The translations under genes were made by a program, and so were the position numbers. DNA of 64,000 bases, taken from contig JALHPZ010000005.1 of NCBI GenBank assembly GCA_022842245.1, positions 28,969-92,968 of the forward strand, in the 5' to 3' direction. Position 1 is the stretch's first letter. Each line of letters opens with the position of its first letter. Under the pieces are notes generated by a model. It made no database searches. It was not told the origin of the DNA and was given only the letters and a program-made list of their open reading frames with translations. Below, in pieces: positions 52,429 through 59,439 of this stretch. The stretch is from Gemmataceae bacterium (lineage in GTDB: Bacteria; Planctomycetota; Planctomycetia; Gemmatales; Gemmataceae).

Positions 52429-54600
52429 TTACTTGTCGGTCAGCTTGACGTAGCAGAGGCCGGCGGCGTCGCGCAGCCAGTCCGGTGGAGCGGCGGTCCG
52501 GGTGCCGATGATATCGTGGAGGAACTGGCTGGGTCCGTCGCGGTCGCGGTAGCGGTCGAGGACGAGTTTGGCGCGTTCCCAGTCGTGGCCGTCCTCGAAC
52601 TCGTGGAGGGCTTCGTCGAAGGCGGCGAAGATGGCCTCCTTCATGCCGAAGGTGTCCTGCATTTCGGAGGGCATCATTTCGTAGATGGCAAAGGCGTCGT
52701 CCATGCCGGCGGGGCTGACGCGGGCGAGACGGCGGAGGCGGCCGTCGACGAGGCGCGGGTCGGGGAGGTTGGTGGCGAAGGCTTCGTCGACGATGATTTC
52801 GACGCCGAATTTCTTGGTCATCCCTTCGATGCGCGAGGCGCGGTTGACGGTGGGGCCGAAGACGTCGATCTTCTTCATGTCGTAGTTGCCGAGCTTGCCG
52901 ACGAGCGCGGGGCCGTGCGTCAGGCCGATGCCGATGCGCATGTTGGCGAGCGGGGACGACCGGTTCTGGCGGAGGCGTTCGAAGTTCTGGCGGATGCTGA
53001 GTGCGGCGCGGGCGGCGCGCTGGACCTGGACGGCGGCGGGCGTGGGGTCGGGCCAGCCCCAGAAACCCATGACGGCGTCGCCGATGAATCCGCCGATGAC
53101 GCCGCCGTTGTCGTCGATGGCGCGGCTCATCTGTTCGAGGGCGTTCTGGAAGACGCCGTCCCACTGGGCGCGGAGATCGGACCCGCCGGCACCCGCGACC
53201 CCGCACGAGCCGCGCAGATCGCAGAAGAGCACGGTGACTTCCAGCGTGCGGGGGGCCAATTGGGCGTCGTAGTCGGAACGGTTCAAGAGACGCTGCACCG
53301 GCCGGGGCAGATAACCGACGGCTTCCTGATAACGGGCGTTGACCCGGCTCATCCGTTCGAGGGCCGCATAGAGCTTCGCGAACAGTAGAACCACTTTCTG
53401 CGCCTGCGCGATGCCGGGATCGGAGCTGAGGTCGGAGCCCATGCCGGAGTCAGGCATCGGGGCGGAGACGTAGAGGGCGAGTTGTTCCTCGTTGGCACCG
53501 CGCGGCGGAACGGGGGCACAGACGGCCCAGCCGGGCACGCTGCCGGTGGCTTGAGTGGGAAGCCGCATGACACCCGACGTCGCGGATTCCTTGGCGCTCG
53601 GCGCCACCACGCCGCTGCCGAACCGGGTTCCGGCAGCGGGGAATTCCCCGGTTTTGGCCATGGCGTCGGCCTTCCAGAACCCGGCGAGCACACCGCCGTT
53701 CTGGCCGACCTTGCGCACGGCATCCCGCACGAAGGTGCGGCTGAACCACGGCAGCCGGTCCTTGCCGCGCGGCGTCGGGTCCCCCTTGGGCGGGATCACG
53801 ATCACATCTGCCGCCGCTTGATCCAGCGCGACGGCGCGGCGCACGGCCTGCCGGAACATGTCGTCCAGCGCCTCGGGCGAACGGGTCGGGTCGAAGCGAT
53901 CCACGATCTCGAGCAACCCGTTGATGACGTTGTCCGAGTCGACCAGCGGGGTGCGGAGCACTTCCGCCGCCTCGAGCGCCAGCGCGCTGGGGCCGCCGTC
54001 GGCCGCCGGTTTTCTCGGGGGGGCGACCCGCGAGCCGGACCGCGCATTCCGTGCTTGCAGCGGCATCAATTGGTCCGGCCCCACCGACACGTTGAGGTCC
54101 GGTTCCGACCGGTCCAATTCGAAGGCGGGAATCGGTGCGGCGGGAAGGGGCGCCTGCGGTTTGACGATGTCTTCGGTCTTGGCCGGAGCCGTCTGATACG
54201 GGAACGACTGCGGAAGCGAATCGCTGAGGTCGAGGACCGTGAAGAGGAACCGCGCGATGCGGAACGAATCGCCGGGGCGCAGTTTCAATTCGTCCGGGGC
54301 CGGCAGGCCTTTGGCGGTCAGCAGGCCGTTCGTCGTTTTCTTGGGCTTGGTGCGACGGCTGACGGAGAGGAATTCGCCATCCCATTTCATCAGGGCATGG
54401 TAGCCGTGGCCGCTGACGTTCTTGTAATCGACCTCGGGCACGTCCTTCTCGGCGACGCCGAGGGTGACGACGCCGCCGCGGCCGTCGTCAATGCCCGCGA
54501 CCTGCGCCAGCGTGATTTCCTGGCCGACGACCAAATCGTGGACCCACAACGGCAGGGGGCCGCCGGCGGATCGGAGCAGGGTCGCCTCCAGCTTCGCCAT
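52429..54600 (-). CDS. Class III adenylate/guanylate cyclase with N-terminal FHA-like domain
   Basis: 723 residues from ATG 54600. The N-terminal ~120 residues look like an FHA beta-sandwich: HALMKWDGEFLSVSRRTKPK, TTNGLLTAKGLPAPDELKLR and PGDSFRIARFLFTVLDLSDS. A middle GAF-like or linker region holds WFSRTFVRDAVRKVGQNGGV. The C-terminal catalytic domain has TVLFCDLRGSCGV (first metal Asp), GGVIGGFIGDAVMGFWGWPD (second metal Asp), MRIGIGLTHGPALVGKLGNY and DVFGPTVNRASRIEGM (Asn/Arg transition-state residues). The signal produced is cAMP or cGMP; FHA implies input from phosphothreonine proteins, common in kinase-rich planctomycetes. No membrane segment is seen. Confidence 0.88.
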   Translation of the reverse strand: MAKLEATLLRSAGGPLPLWVHDLVVGQEITLAQVAGIDDGRGGVVTLGVAEKDVPEVDYKNVSGHGYHALMKWDGEFLSVSRRTKPKKTTNGLLTAKGLPAPDELKLRPGDSFRIARFLFTVLDLSDSLPQSFPYQTAPAKTEDIVKPQAPLPAAPIPAFELDRSEPDLNVSVGPDQLMPLQARNARSGSRVAPPRKPAADGGPSALALEAAEVLRTPLVDSDNVINGLLEIVDRFDPTRSPEALDDMFRQAVRRAVALDQAAADVIVIPPKGDPTPRGKDRLPWFSRTFVRDAVRKVGQNGGVLAGFWKADAMAKTGEFPAAGTRFGSGVVAPSAKESATSGVMRLPTQATGSVPGWAVCAPVPPRGANEEQLALYVSAPMPDSGMGSDLSSDPGIAQAQKVVLLFAKLYAALERMSRVNARYQEAVGYLPRPVQRLLNRSDYDAQLAPRTLEVTVLFCDLRGSCGVAGAGGSDLRAQWDGVFQNALEQMSRAIDDNGGVIGGFIGDAVMGFWGWPDPTPAAVQVQRAARAALSIRQNFERLRQNRSSPLANMRIGIGLTHGPALVGKLGNYDMKKIDVFGPTVNRASRIEGMTKKFGVEIIVDEAFATNLPDPRLVDGRLRRLARVSPAGMDDAFAIYEMMPSEMQDTFGMKEAIFAAFDEALHEFEDGHDWERAKLVLDRYRDRDGPSQFLHDIIGTRTAAPPDWLRDAAGLCYVKLTDK

Positions 54601-54824
54601 TCGTCGTCCTCGATCCGGTCCGCGGACGCGCGGATCCCGGCAGTGGTCGTCGTCAATGTACGGACGGCGCGGCGTGCGGCCCCGAAATCCCGGCGTACCA
54701 TCCCCGGGAATTCTAACCATTCGACGTATCGATCACAAGTTGCACGTCCCGCGCCGCAGCCGATCGGCCCTGTGAATTCGCCCGGCGCGTCGCTATCATC
54801 CCCTTGCCCCCGGAGTGTGACGGC

Positions 54825-55703
54825 ATGACGATCGCGGACCAGTTCCCGGACATCGTGAAACGGGGCGAGCCCCTCGCGCCCTACACGCACTTGCGGATCG
54901 GCGGACCGGCGGAATATTTCATCCAGCCTCGCACGGTGTCGGAACTCGCTGACGTTCTCCGCCACTGCAAGAAACAACGCGTGCCGGTGCGGATGCTCGG
55001 AGGCGGTTACAACCTGCTCGTTCGGGACGAACCCGTGGCCGGCGCGGTCGTCCGCCTCCAAGGCGAGGCCTTCACCGGGCTGGAGCGCGAGGGCCGCACC
55101 GTTCGCGCCGCGGGCGGCGGGCAACTCTTCGATCTGCTCGCCTTCGCCGTCCGTGGGGGCCTCGGCGGGTTGGAGACGCTCGTGGGCATCCGCGGCACCG
55201 TCGGCGGCAGCGTCCGATGCAACGTCGGCGATCGGACCGGCGAAATCGGCTCCGCCGTCCGCCGCGTCGCCGTGCTGACCGACGACGGCAAGCAGGAACT
55301 TCGCTCGCGGGACGAGCTGAACTTTTCCGACCACAGCAGCGACCTCGTCGAACCCGTCATCCTTTGGGTCGAGTTCGATCTCGAGCCGAATGATCCGGAG
55401 GTACTGTTGCGGCGGATGCGCAAGGCGTGGGTGCAGCGTCAGGCGGGCGAACCGCACAGCTTTCAGGCCGGTGTCCGCATGTTTCGCAATCCCGCGGGGG
55501 GCACCGCATCGTCGCTGATCGAGCGGGCCGGACTGGCCAAGCACCGCTGCGGCGGAGCCGAGGTGAGCGAGCGGAACGGGAACTACGCGATCGTCCATCC
55601 GGGCACGACCGCGGCCGACGTGCTTGGCCTGATCGAGAGCGTCCGCAAGACGGTCCGGGAGCGGACGGGTCTGGTTCTGGAGCGGGAATTGAACGTGTGG
55701 TGA
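54825..55703 (+). CDS. murB: UDP-N-acetylmuramate dehydrogenase homologue (MurB-like), divergent active site
   Basis: 292 residues from ATG 54825. The FAD-binding part has THLRIGGPAEYFIQP, LGGGYNLLVRDEP (usual N of GGGSNLLV kept, Ser replaced by Tyr) and VGIRGTVGGSVRCNVGDRTG. In the C-terminal part, residues other MurB proteins use are altered. The YRxS segment reads FSDHSSD, and the catalytic-Ser block AGSxFKNP reads AGVRMFRNP (215-223), so the Ser that protonates the substrate is missing. The end GLVLERELNVW keeps a Glu in the LExEV position. Known reaction: NADPH reduction of UDP-GlcNAc-enolpyruvate in peptidoglycan synthesis. Whether this copy is active is doubtful. The ftsQ-like gene follows by 8 bp. 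Confidence 0.8.
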   Translation: MTIADQFPDIVKRGEPLAPYTHLRIGGPAEYFIQPRTVSELADVLRHCKKQRVPVRMLGGGYNLLVRDEPVAGAVVRLQGEAFTGLEREGRTVRAAGGGQLFDLLAFAVRGGLGGLETLVGIRGTVGGSVRCNVGDRTGEIGSAVRRVAVLTDDGKQELRSRDELNFSDHSSDLVEPVILWVEFDLEPNDPEVLLRRMRKAWVQRQAGEPHSFQAGVRMFRNPAGGTASSLIERAGLAKHRCGGAEVSERNGNYAIVHPGTTAADVLGLIESVRKTVRERTGLVLERELNVW

Positions 55704-55711
55704 GGGGACCG

Positions 55712-56362
55712 ATGGTGAGCCGACCGGAACGGCCCCGACCGCGCCGCCTCGCGCTGGCGCTGCTGGCGGCGGGACTGGGCGCGGCCTTGCTGGCGGGCAT
55801 CGCCTGGCTCGGCACGATCGCGGCCGGGCGCATCGGTCCCCGCGACCGTTACCGGCTTCCGCTCGACGCCATCGACTGCCAGCCGCCGGCCTGGGTGGAC
55901 GCCGCCACCTTCTGGACCGAGGTTCGCTATCTGGGCGATTTGCCGGATCGATTCACAACAACCGACCCGGATTCGGTCGGCCGGGTGCGGGCGGCGATCG
56001 CGAAGCACCCGTGGGTGGAGTTCGTGGCCGACGACGGCTATCTGACGGTGGGTGGTCGCTATGTCCTGACGGTCGGGTTCCGCCGGCCGGTGCTGGCCGT
56101 GACGCCCATGGGCGGGCCGGGGTTCCGATCGGTCGATGGTAACGGTATCCTGCTGCCGGTTCACGAACCGATCCCTTCCCAGACGAAGTTGATCGGGGAA
56201 CGGCCGGCACCCACCGCGGCCGCCGGCACGCCGTGGGACGATCCCATCGTCCGCCGCGCCGCCGAACTGGCCGTCCAGTTCGATGCCGTCTCGATCGAAC
56301 GCCTGGCCGCGGGATGGCGCGTCGTGCGCCGGACCGGTCCGCCCTTAATGCTCGACCGCTGA
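55712..56362 (+). CDS. FtsQ/DivIB-like membrane protein
   Basis: 216 residues from ATG 55712 (a GAGGGG stretch just upstream overlaps the murB stop). One N-terminal membrane helix (LALALLAAGLGAALLAGIAW) is followed by a periplasmic domain with IAKHPWVEFVADDGYLTVGG and YVLTVGFRRPVLAV, then FRSVDGNGILLPVHEP. The HPWV motif and the 'RxPVA...VD..G..LP' pattern are those of the FtsQ POTRA/beta domain. The order murB - ftsQ matches the classic dcw cluster. Planctomycetes lack FtsZ, so the presence of an FtsQ-like gene beside a murB-like gene is noteworthy. The remote similarity is by eye only; the sequence is shorter than typical FtsQ. Confidence 0.6.
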   Translation: MVSRPERPRPRRLALALLAAGLGAALLAGIAWLGTIAAGRIGPRDRYRLPLDAIDCQPPAWVDAATFWTEVRYLGDLPDRFTTTDPDSVGRVRAAIAKHPWVEFVADDGYLTVGGRYVLTVGFRRPVLAVTPMGGPGFRSVDGNGILLPVHEPIPSQTKLIGERPAPTAAAGTPWDDPIVRRAAELAVQFDAVSIERLAAGWRVVRRTGPPLMLDR

Positions 56363-56378
56363 CTCCCGGTGGCTCCGC

Positions 56379-57233
56379 ATGGCTCAGTCCTCGATCCGAC
56401 TGCTGATCCGCGACGATCGCTTCGCGACGCTCACCTTCGATGCGCCCGACCGGACGACGAACGTCCTCACCGAACAAACCTGGCGCGACCTCGAAGTCGC
56501 GTTGCGCGTCCTGATCGTGCAGTCCGACGTCCGCGGCGTGATCCTGAAGAGCGCGAAGCCGGATAGTTTCATCGTCGGCGCCGATCTCAAACTGCTCGGC
56601 GGCGCGGTGCGCCACGACCCCGCCGTGAAGGCGGTGATCGAGCACGGCCATCGCGTGCTGAACATGCTCGAATCGCTGCCGTGCCCGACCTGCGCGCTCA
56701 TCGACGGCGCGGCGCTCGGCGGCGGGCTGGAGGTCGCACTCGCCTGCGACGTCATCCTGCTCGGCACGAATCGCAAGATCGAACTGGGCCTGCCCGAAGT
56801 GAAGTTCGGCCTCATGCCCGGTTGGGGCGGCACGCAGCGCCTTCCCCGCCTCATCGGGATGCCGTTCGCCGGCGATCTCATCGGCACCGGCAAGACCATC
56901 TCCGCCGTCCGAGCCGCCGAAATCGACCTCGCCCTCGGCCCGATCGACTCCGGCACGCTCCTGCAATCCGCCATGCAGATCATGGGGATCGAAGGCTGGC
57001 AATCGGCCCGGCGGCAGAAAATGGAATGGATCTCCGCCGAGACGCGAGCACTCTACCGGCCGCAACTCGACAACGCCACCCGCGCCGTGCGCGAAGCCCT
57101 CACCGCCCTCGTCGATGGTTGCGCCCTTCCCCTGCCCGAGGCTCTCGCTCGCGAAACCGAGGGCTTCTTCCACCTCGTCGGGTCGGACGAATCCAAACTG
57201 CTCATCGAGCAATTCTTCGCCGCGAAGAAGTGA
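56379..57233 (+). CDS. Enoyl-CoA hydratase/isomerase (crotonase) family protein
   Basis: 284 residues, cytosolic. Crotonase fold: DDRFATLTFDAPDRTTNVLT opens it, the oxyanion-hole strand is FIVGADLKLLGG, then CALIDGAALGGGLEVALACD holds the second oxyanion-hole Gly, followed by ELGLPEVKFGLMPGWGGTQR and LPRLIGMPFAGDLI. The family's hydratase glutamates are not both obvious: LPEVKFGLMPG keeps the usual Glu, while the first one is less clear, so activity may differ (isomerase, dehydrogenase-coupled or thioester hydrolase). It has an extended C-terminal region (residues ~200-284) longer than simple hydratases. It is followed after ~46 bp by a thioesterase, suggesting acyl-CoA metabolism. Confidence 0.85.
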   Translation: MAQSSIRLLIRDDRFATLTFDAPDRTTNVLTEQTWRDLEVALRVLIVQSDVRGVILKSAKPDSFIVGADLKLLGGAVRHDPAVKAVIEHGHRVLNMLESLPCPTCALIDGAALGGGLEVALACDVILLGTNRKIELGLPEVKFGLMPGWGGTQRLPRLIGMPFAGDLIGTGKTISAVRAAEIDLALGPIDSGTLLQSAMQIMGIEGWQSARRQKMEWISAETRALYRPQLDNATRAVREALTALVDGCALPLPEALARETEGFFHLVGSDESKLLIEQFFAAKK

Positions 57234-57279
57234 GATCGATTCCCGCGAACGACTCGCCAATCCCCGCGGCGTCCCCACA

Positions 57280-57699
57280 ATGACCGGGATGGCCACTCCG
57301 TTCACCGTCACCCGGCGCGTCGAGTTCGGCGATACCGACATGGCCGGCATCATGCACTTCGCCAACTTCTTCCGCTTCATGGAAGTGGCCGAAACGGCAT
57401 TCCTCCGCGCCCGCGGCCTTTCCGTCGCCTGGACCGACGCCGGCGTCGGCTACGGCTTCCCCCGCGTCTCGGCGGCCTGCGATTTCGAGAAACCCCTGCG
57501 CTTCGAGGACGAGGCGACCATCGCGGTCACGCTGGAAAAGGTGGGGGCGAAGTCGCTGAGCTACCGTTTCGAGTTCAGCCGCGACGGCCAGCCGATCGCC
57601 GTCGGCCGCATGTCCAGCGTCTATTGCCGCAAGGGGCCGGGCGGCACGATCGAGCCGCTGGAAATTCCGCCCGCCATCCGCGCCAAGCTGGAGGCGTGA
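57280..57699 (+). CDS. Acyl-CoA thioesterase, 4HBT / YbgC-FadM type
   Basis: 139 residues from ATG 57280 (57289 is an alternative). The hotdog-fold signature is RRVEFGDTDMAGIMHFANFF followed by RFMEVAETAFLRARGL: the catalytic Asp of the DTD motif and the His/Asn of the hydrophobic helix are in place, with Glu at MEVAE. Later strands include ACDFEKPLRFEDEATIAVTL and LSYRFEFSRDGQPIAVGRM. Such enzymes hydrolyse acyl-CoA (often short or hydroxybenzoyl) and are cytosolic. The stop overlaps the next gene's GTG by 4 nt (coupling), and the crotonase lies 46 bp upstream. Confidence 0.88.
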   Translation: MTGMATPFTVTRRVEFGDTDMAGIMHFANFFRFMEVAETAFLRARGLSVAWTDAGVGYGFPRVSAACDFEKPLRFEDEATIAVTLEKVGAKSLSYRFEFSRDGQPIAVGRMSSVYCRKGPGGTIEPLEIPPAIRAKLEA

Positions 57700-58661
57700 G
57701 CGTGGCCGAACCGTACCTCGTCAAACTGACGAACCAGCTTCTCGACGGGATCGAAAAACTCCCCGACGAGACGCGCGCGAAACACGCCGACTACATCCGT
57801 TCGCTTCAGCGACCCGACGGCGGCTGGCCGGGCCGCGAGGGCGGCAGCGATCTTTACTACACCGGCTTCGCCCTGCGTTCGCTCGCCGTGCTGCAAGCCC
57901 TCGAGCCGGCCATCTGCGAATCGGCCGCCGGATTCCTACGCTCGCGCATGGGGCAGTCCACCGGCGTCGTCGATTTCTTCTCGCTCCTCGTGGCGTGCCA
58001 TCTCGTTCCGCTCGGCGGCGGGCCGGACGTCCTCGAAGAGTCGCCGCCCGACTGGCGCGAGCGCGTCGGCGCGCTCTTCGATACGTTCCGCACGCCCGAC
58101 GGCGGCTTCGGCAAGGTCCCCGGCGCCCCCGGTGGCAGCACCTACACCAGCTTCCTCGTCTGCCTCGCACACGAACTCCTCGGCCGGCCGATCCCGGAAC
58201 CTGATGCGCTTGTGAAGTTCGTGAAGGGTCGGCAGCGCGAGGATGGCGGCTTCGTCGAGATTGCCGCGATGAAGCGCAGCGGCACGAACCCCACCGCCGC
58301 CGGCGTCGGCGTCCTGCAAATCCTGAACGCGATGGATGACGGCATCCGCAGCCGCGTCGTCGAGTTCCTCGTGCAACTGCCGACGGAACTTGAGGGCGGG
58401 TTCCGCGCCAACGACCGCATCCCCGCCGCCGACCTTCTTTCGACGTTCACCGGCGCCTGGTCGCTGGACCAGCTCGGCGCGGGGAATCGATTGAATCTCG
58501 CCGCCCTCCGCGACTATGCCGAGTCGTGCGAGGTGCCGACCGGCGGCTTCCACGGCGGCCTCTGGGACGAAGGCCACGACGTGGAGTACACCTTCTACGG
58601 CCTCGGCACGCTGGCTCTGACGGCCGACGCGCCGACGCTGCCGGGTGCGTTCTCGAAGTAG
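57696..58661 (+). CDS. Protein-prenyltransferase-beta-like / terpene-cyclase-fold protein
   Basis: 321 residues from GTG 57696, whose GTGA overlaps the thioesterase stop (57702 is an alternative start). The alpha/alpha-barrel repeats are plain: RPDGGWPGREGGSDLYYTGF with ALRSLAVLQAL, RTPDGGFGKVPGAPGGSTYT, REDGGFVEIAAMKRSGTNPT, PTELEGGFRANDRIPAADLL and EVPTGGFHGGLWDEGHDVEY with TFYGLGTLAL. This repeat style is that of eukaryotic protein prenyltransferase beta subunits. In the last repeat HDVEYTFYGLG, the D-x-Y-H-T zinc-ligand pattern is only partly kept (Tyr where His is usual). No alpha subunit gene or CaaX-protein partner is seen. It may instead be a non-enzymatic scaffold. No signal peptide. 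Confidence 0.72.
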   Translation: MSVAEPYLVKLTNQLLDGIEKLPDETRAKHADYIRSLQRPDGGWPGREGGSDLYYTGFALRSLAVLQALEPAICESAAGFLRSRMGQSTGVVDFFSLLVACHLVPLGGGPDVLEESPPDWRERVGALFDTFRTPDGGFGKVPGAPGGSTYTSFLVCLAHELLGRPIPEPDALVKFVKGRQREDGGFVEIAAMKRSGTNPTAAGVGVLQILNAMDDGIRSRVVEFLVQLPTELEGGFRANDRIPAADLLSTFTGAWSLDQLGAGNRLNLAALRDYAESCEVPTGGFHGGLWDEGHDVEYTFYGLGTLALTADAPTLPGAFSK

Positions 58662-58665
58662 TCTT

Positions 58666-58745
58666 CGTTTTGCATTTTTCATTACGCATTTTGCATTGAT
58701 TCAATCTTGGAACAATGCAAAACGAGAAATGAAAAATGCAAAATG
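58666..58745. repeat. Stop-codon-proximal hairpin, family A, copy 4
   Basis: Arms 58666-58702 and 58709-58745 pair over ~37 nt with about 5-6 mismatches (loop AATCTT). It lies 4 nt after the prenyltransferase-like stop. The core TTTTGCATTTTTCATT is shared with copies at 18210 and 51516. In-frame ATGs at 58707 and 58743 upstream of the ABC gene belong to the right arm, so the true ABC start is placed at 58761. Confidence 0.88.
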
Positions 58746-58760
58746 ACCGAAGGGAATCCA

Positions 58761-59438
58761 ATGCCCCTGACCGTGACGGATCTTCGCAAGGACTACCCGA
58801 CGCGCGGCGAACCGCTGCGCGTGCTCGCCGGCGCATCGCTATCCCTCGCCGACGGCGACGCCCTCGCCATCACCGGCCCCTCCGGCTCCGGCAAGAGCAC
58901 GCTCCTGCATATCCTCGGTACGCTCGACCGGCCCACGTCGGGCCGTGTGGAACTCGACGGCCAGGACCCGTTCACCCTCGACGATGCCGCGCTGGCGAAG
59001 TTCCGCAACGAACGCATCGGCTTCGTCTTCCAGGACCACCACCTGCTGCCGCAGTTCAACGTCCTCGAAAACGTCCTCGTGCCGACGCTCGTGAACCCGA
59101 ACCGGGACGCCGCGGCCCTCGAAGCCCACGCGCGGAGCCTGCTCGAGCGCGTCGGCCTCGCGGCCCGGCTGGAGCATCGCCCGGCGGAACTCTCCGGCGG
59201 GGAGCGCCAGCGCGTCGCCCTCGCCCGCGCCCTGATTCAGAAGCCGAAGCTCGTCCTCGCCGACGAACCGACCGGCAACCTCGACCGCCACACCGCCCAG
59301 ACGATCGGCGACCTTTTGCTGGAACTGCACCGGCAGGCGGGCACGATCCTCGTGGCCGTCACGCACAGCCAGGATCTCGCGAAATCGTTCCCGGCCCGGG
59401 CCGAGATGACCGACGGCCGCCTCGAACGGAGCGCCTGA
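58761..59438 (+). CDS. LolD-type ABC transporter ATP-binding protein
   Basis: 225 residues from ATG 58761 (AGGGAA at 58751-58756 serves as RBS). Complete ABC motifs: Walker A ITGPSGSGKSTLLHIL, the LolD/MacB-typical NERIGFVFQDHHLLPQFN with the Q-loop, signature LSGGERQRVALARALI, Walker B VLADEPTGNLD and H-loop AVTHSQD. Systems of this type (LolCDE, MacB, FtsEX-like) extract lipoproteins or act mechanically on envelope components rather than moving small solutes. The permease gene starts 1 nt after the stop. No lolA or macA-like gene is adjacent. Confidence 0.93.
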   Translation: MPLTVTDLRKDYPTRGEPLRVLAGASLSLADGDALAITGPSGSGKSTLLHILGTLDRPTSGRVELDGQDPFTLDDAALAKFRNERIGFVFQDHHLLPQFNVLENVLVPTLVNPNRDAAALEAHARSLLERVGLAARLEHRPAELSGGERQRVALARALIQKPKLVLADEPTGNLDRHTAQTIGDLLLELHRQAGTILVAVTHSQDLAKSFPARAEMTDGRLERSA

Positions 59439-59439
59439 C

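Noticed and set aside
58707..58760. Upstream ATGs for the LolD-type ATPase
   Set aside because: The ATGs at 58707 and 58743 lie in the family-A hairpin arm; AGGGAA precedes ATG 58761 at a suitable distance.
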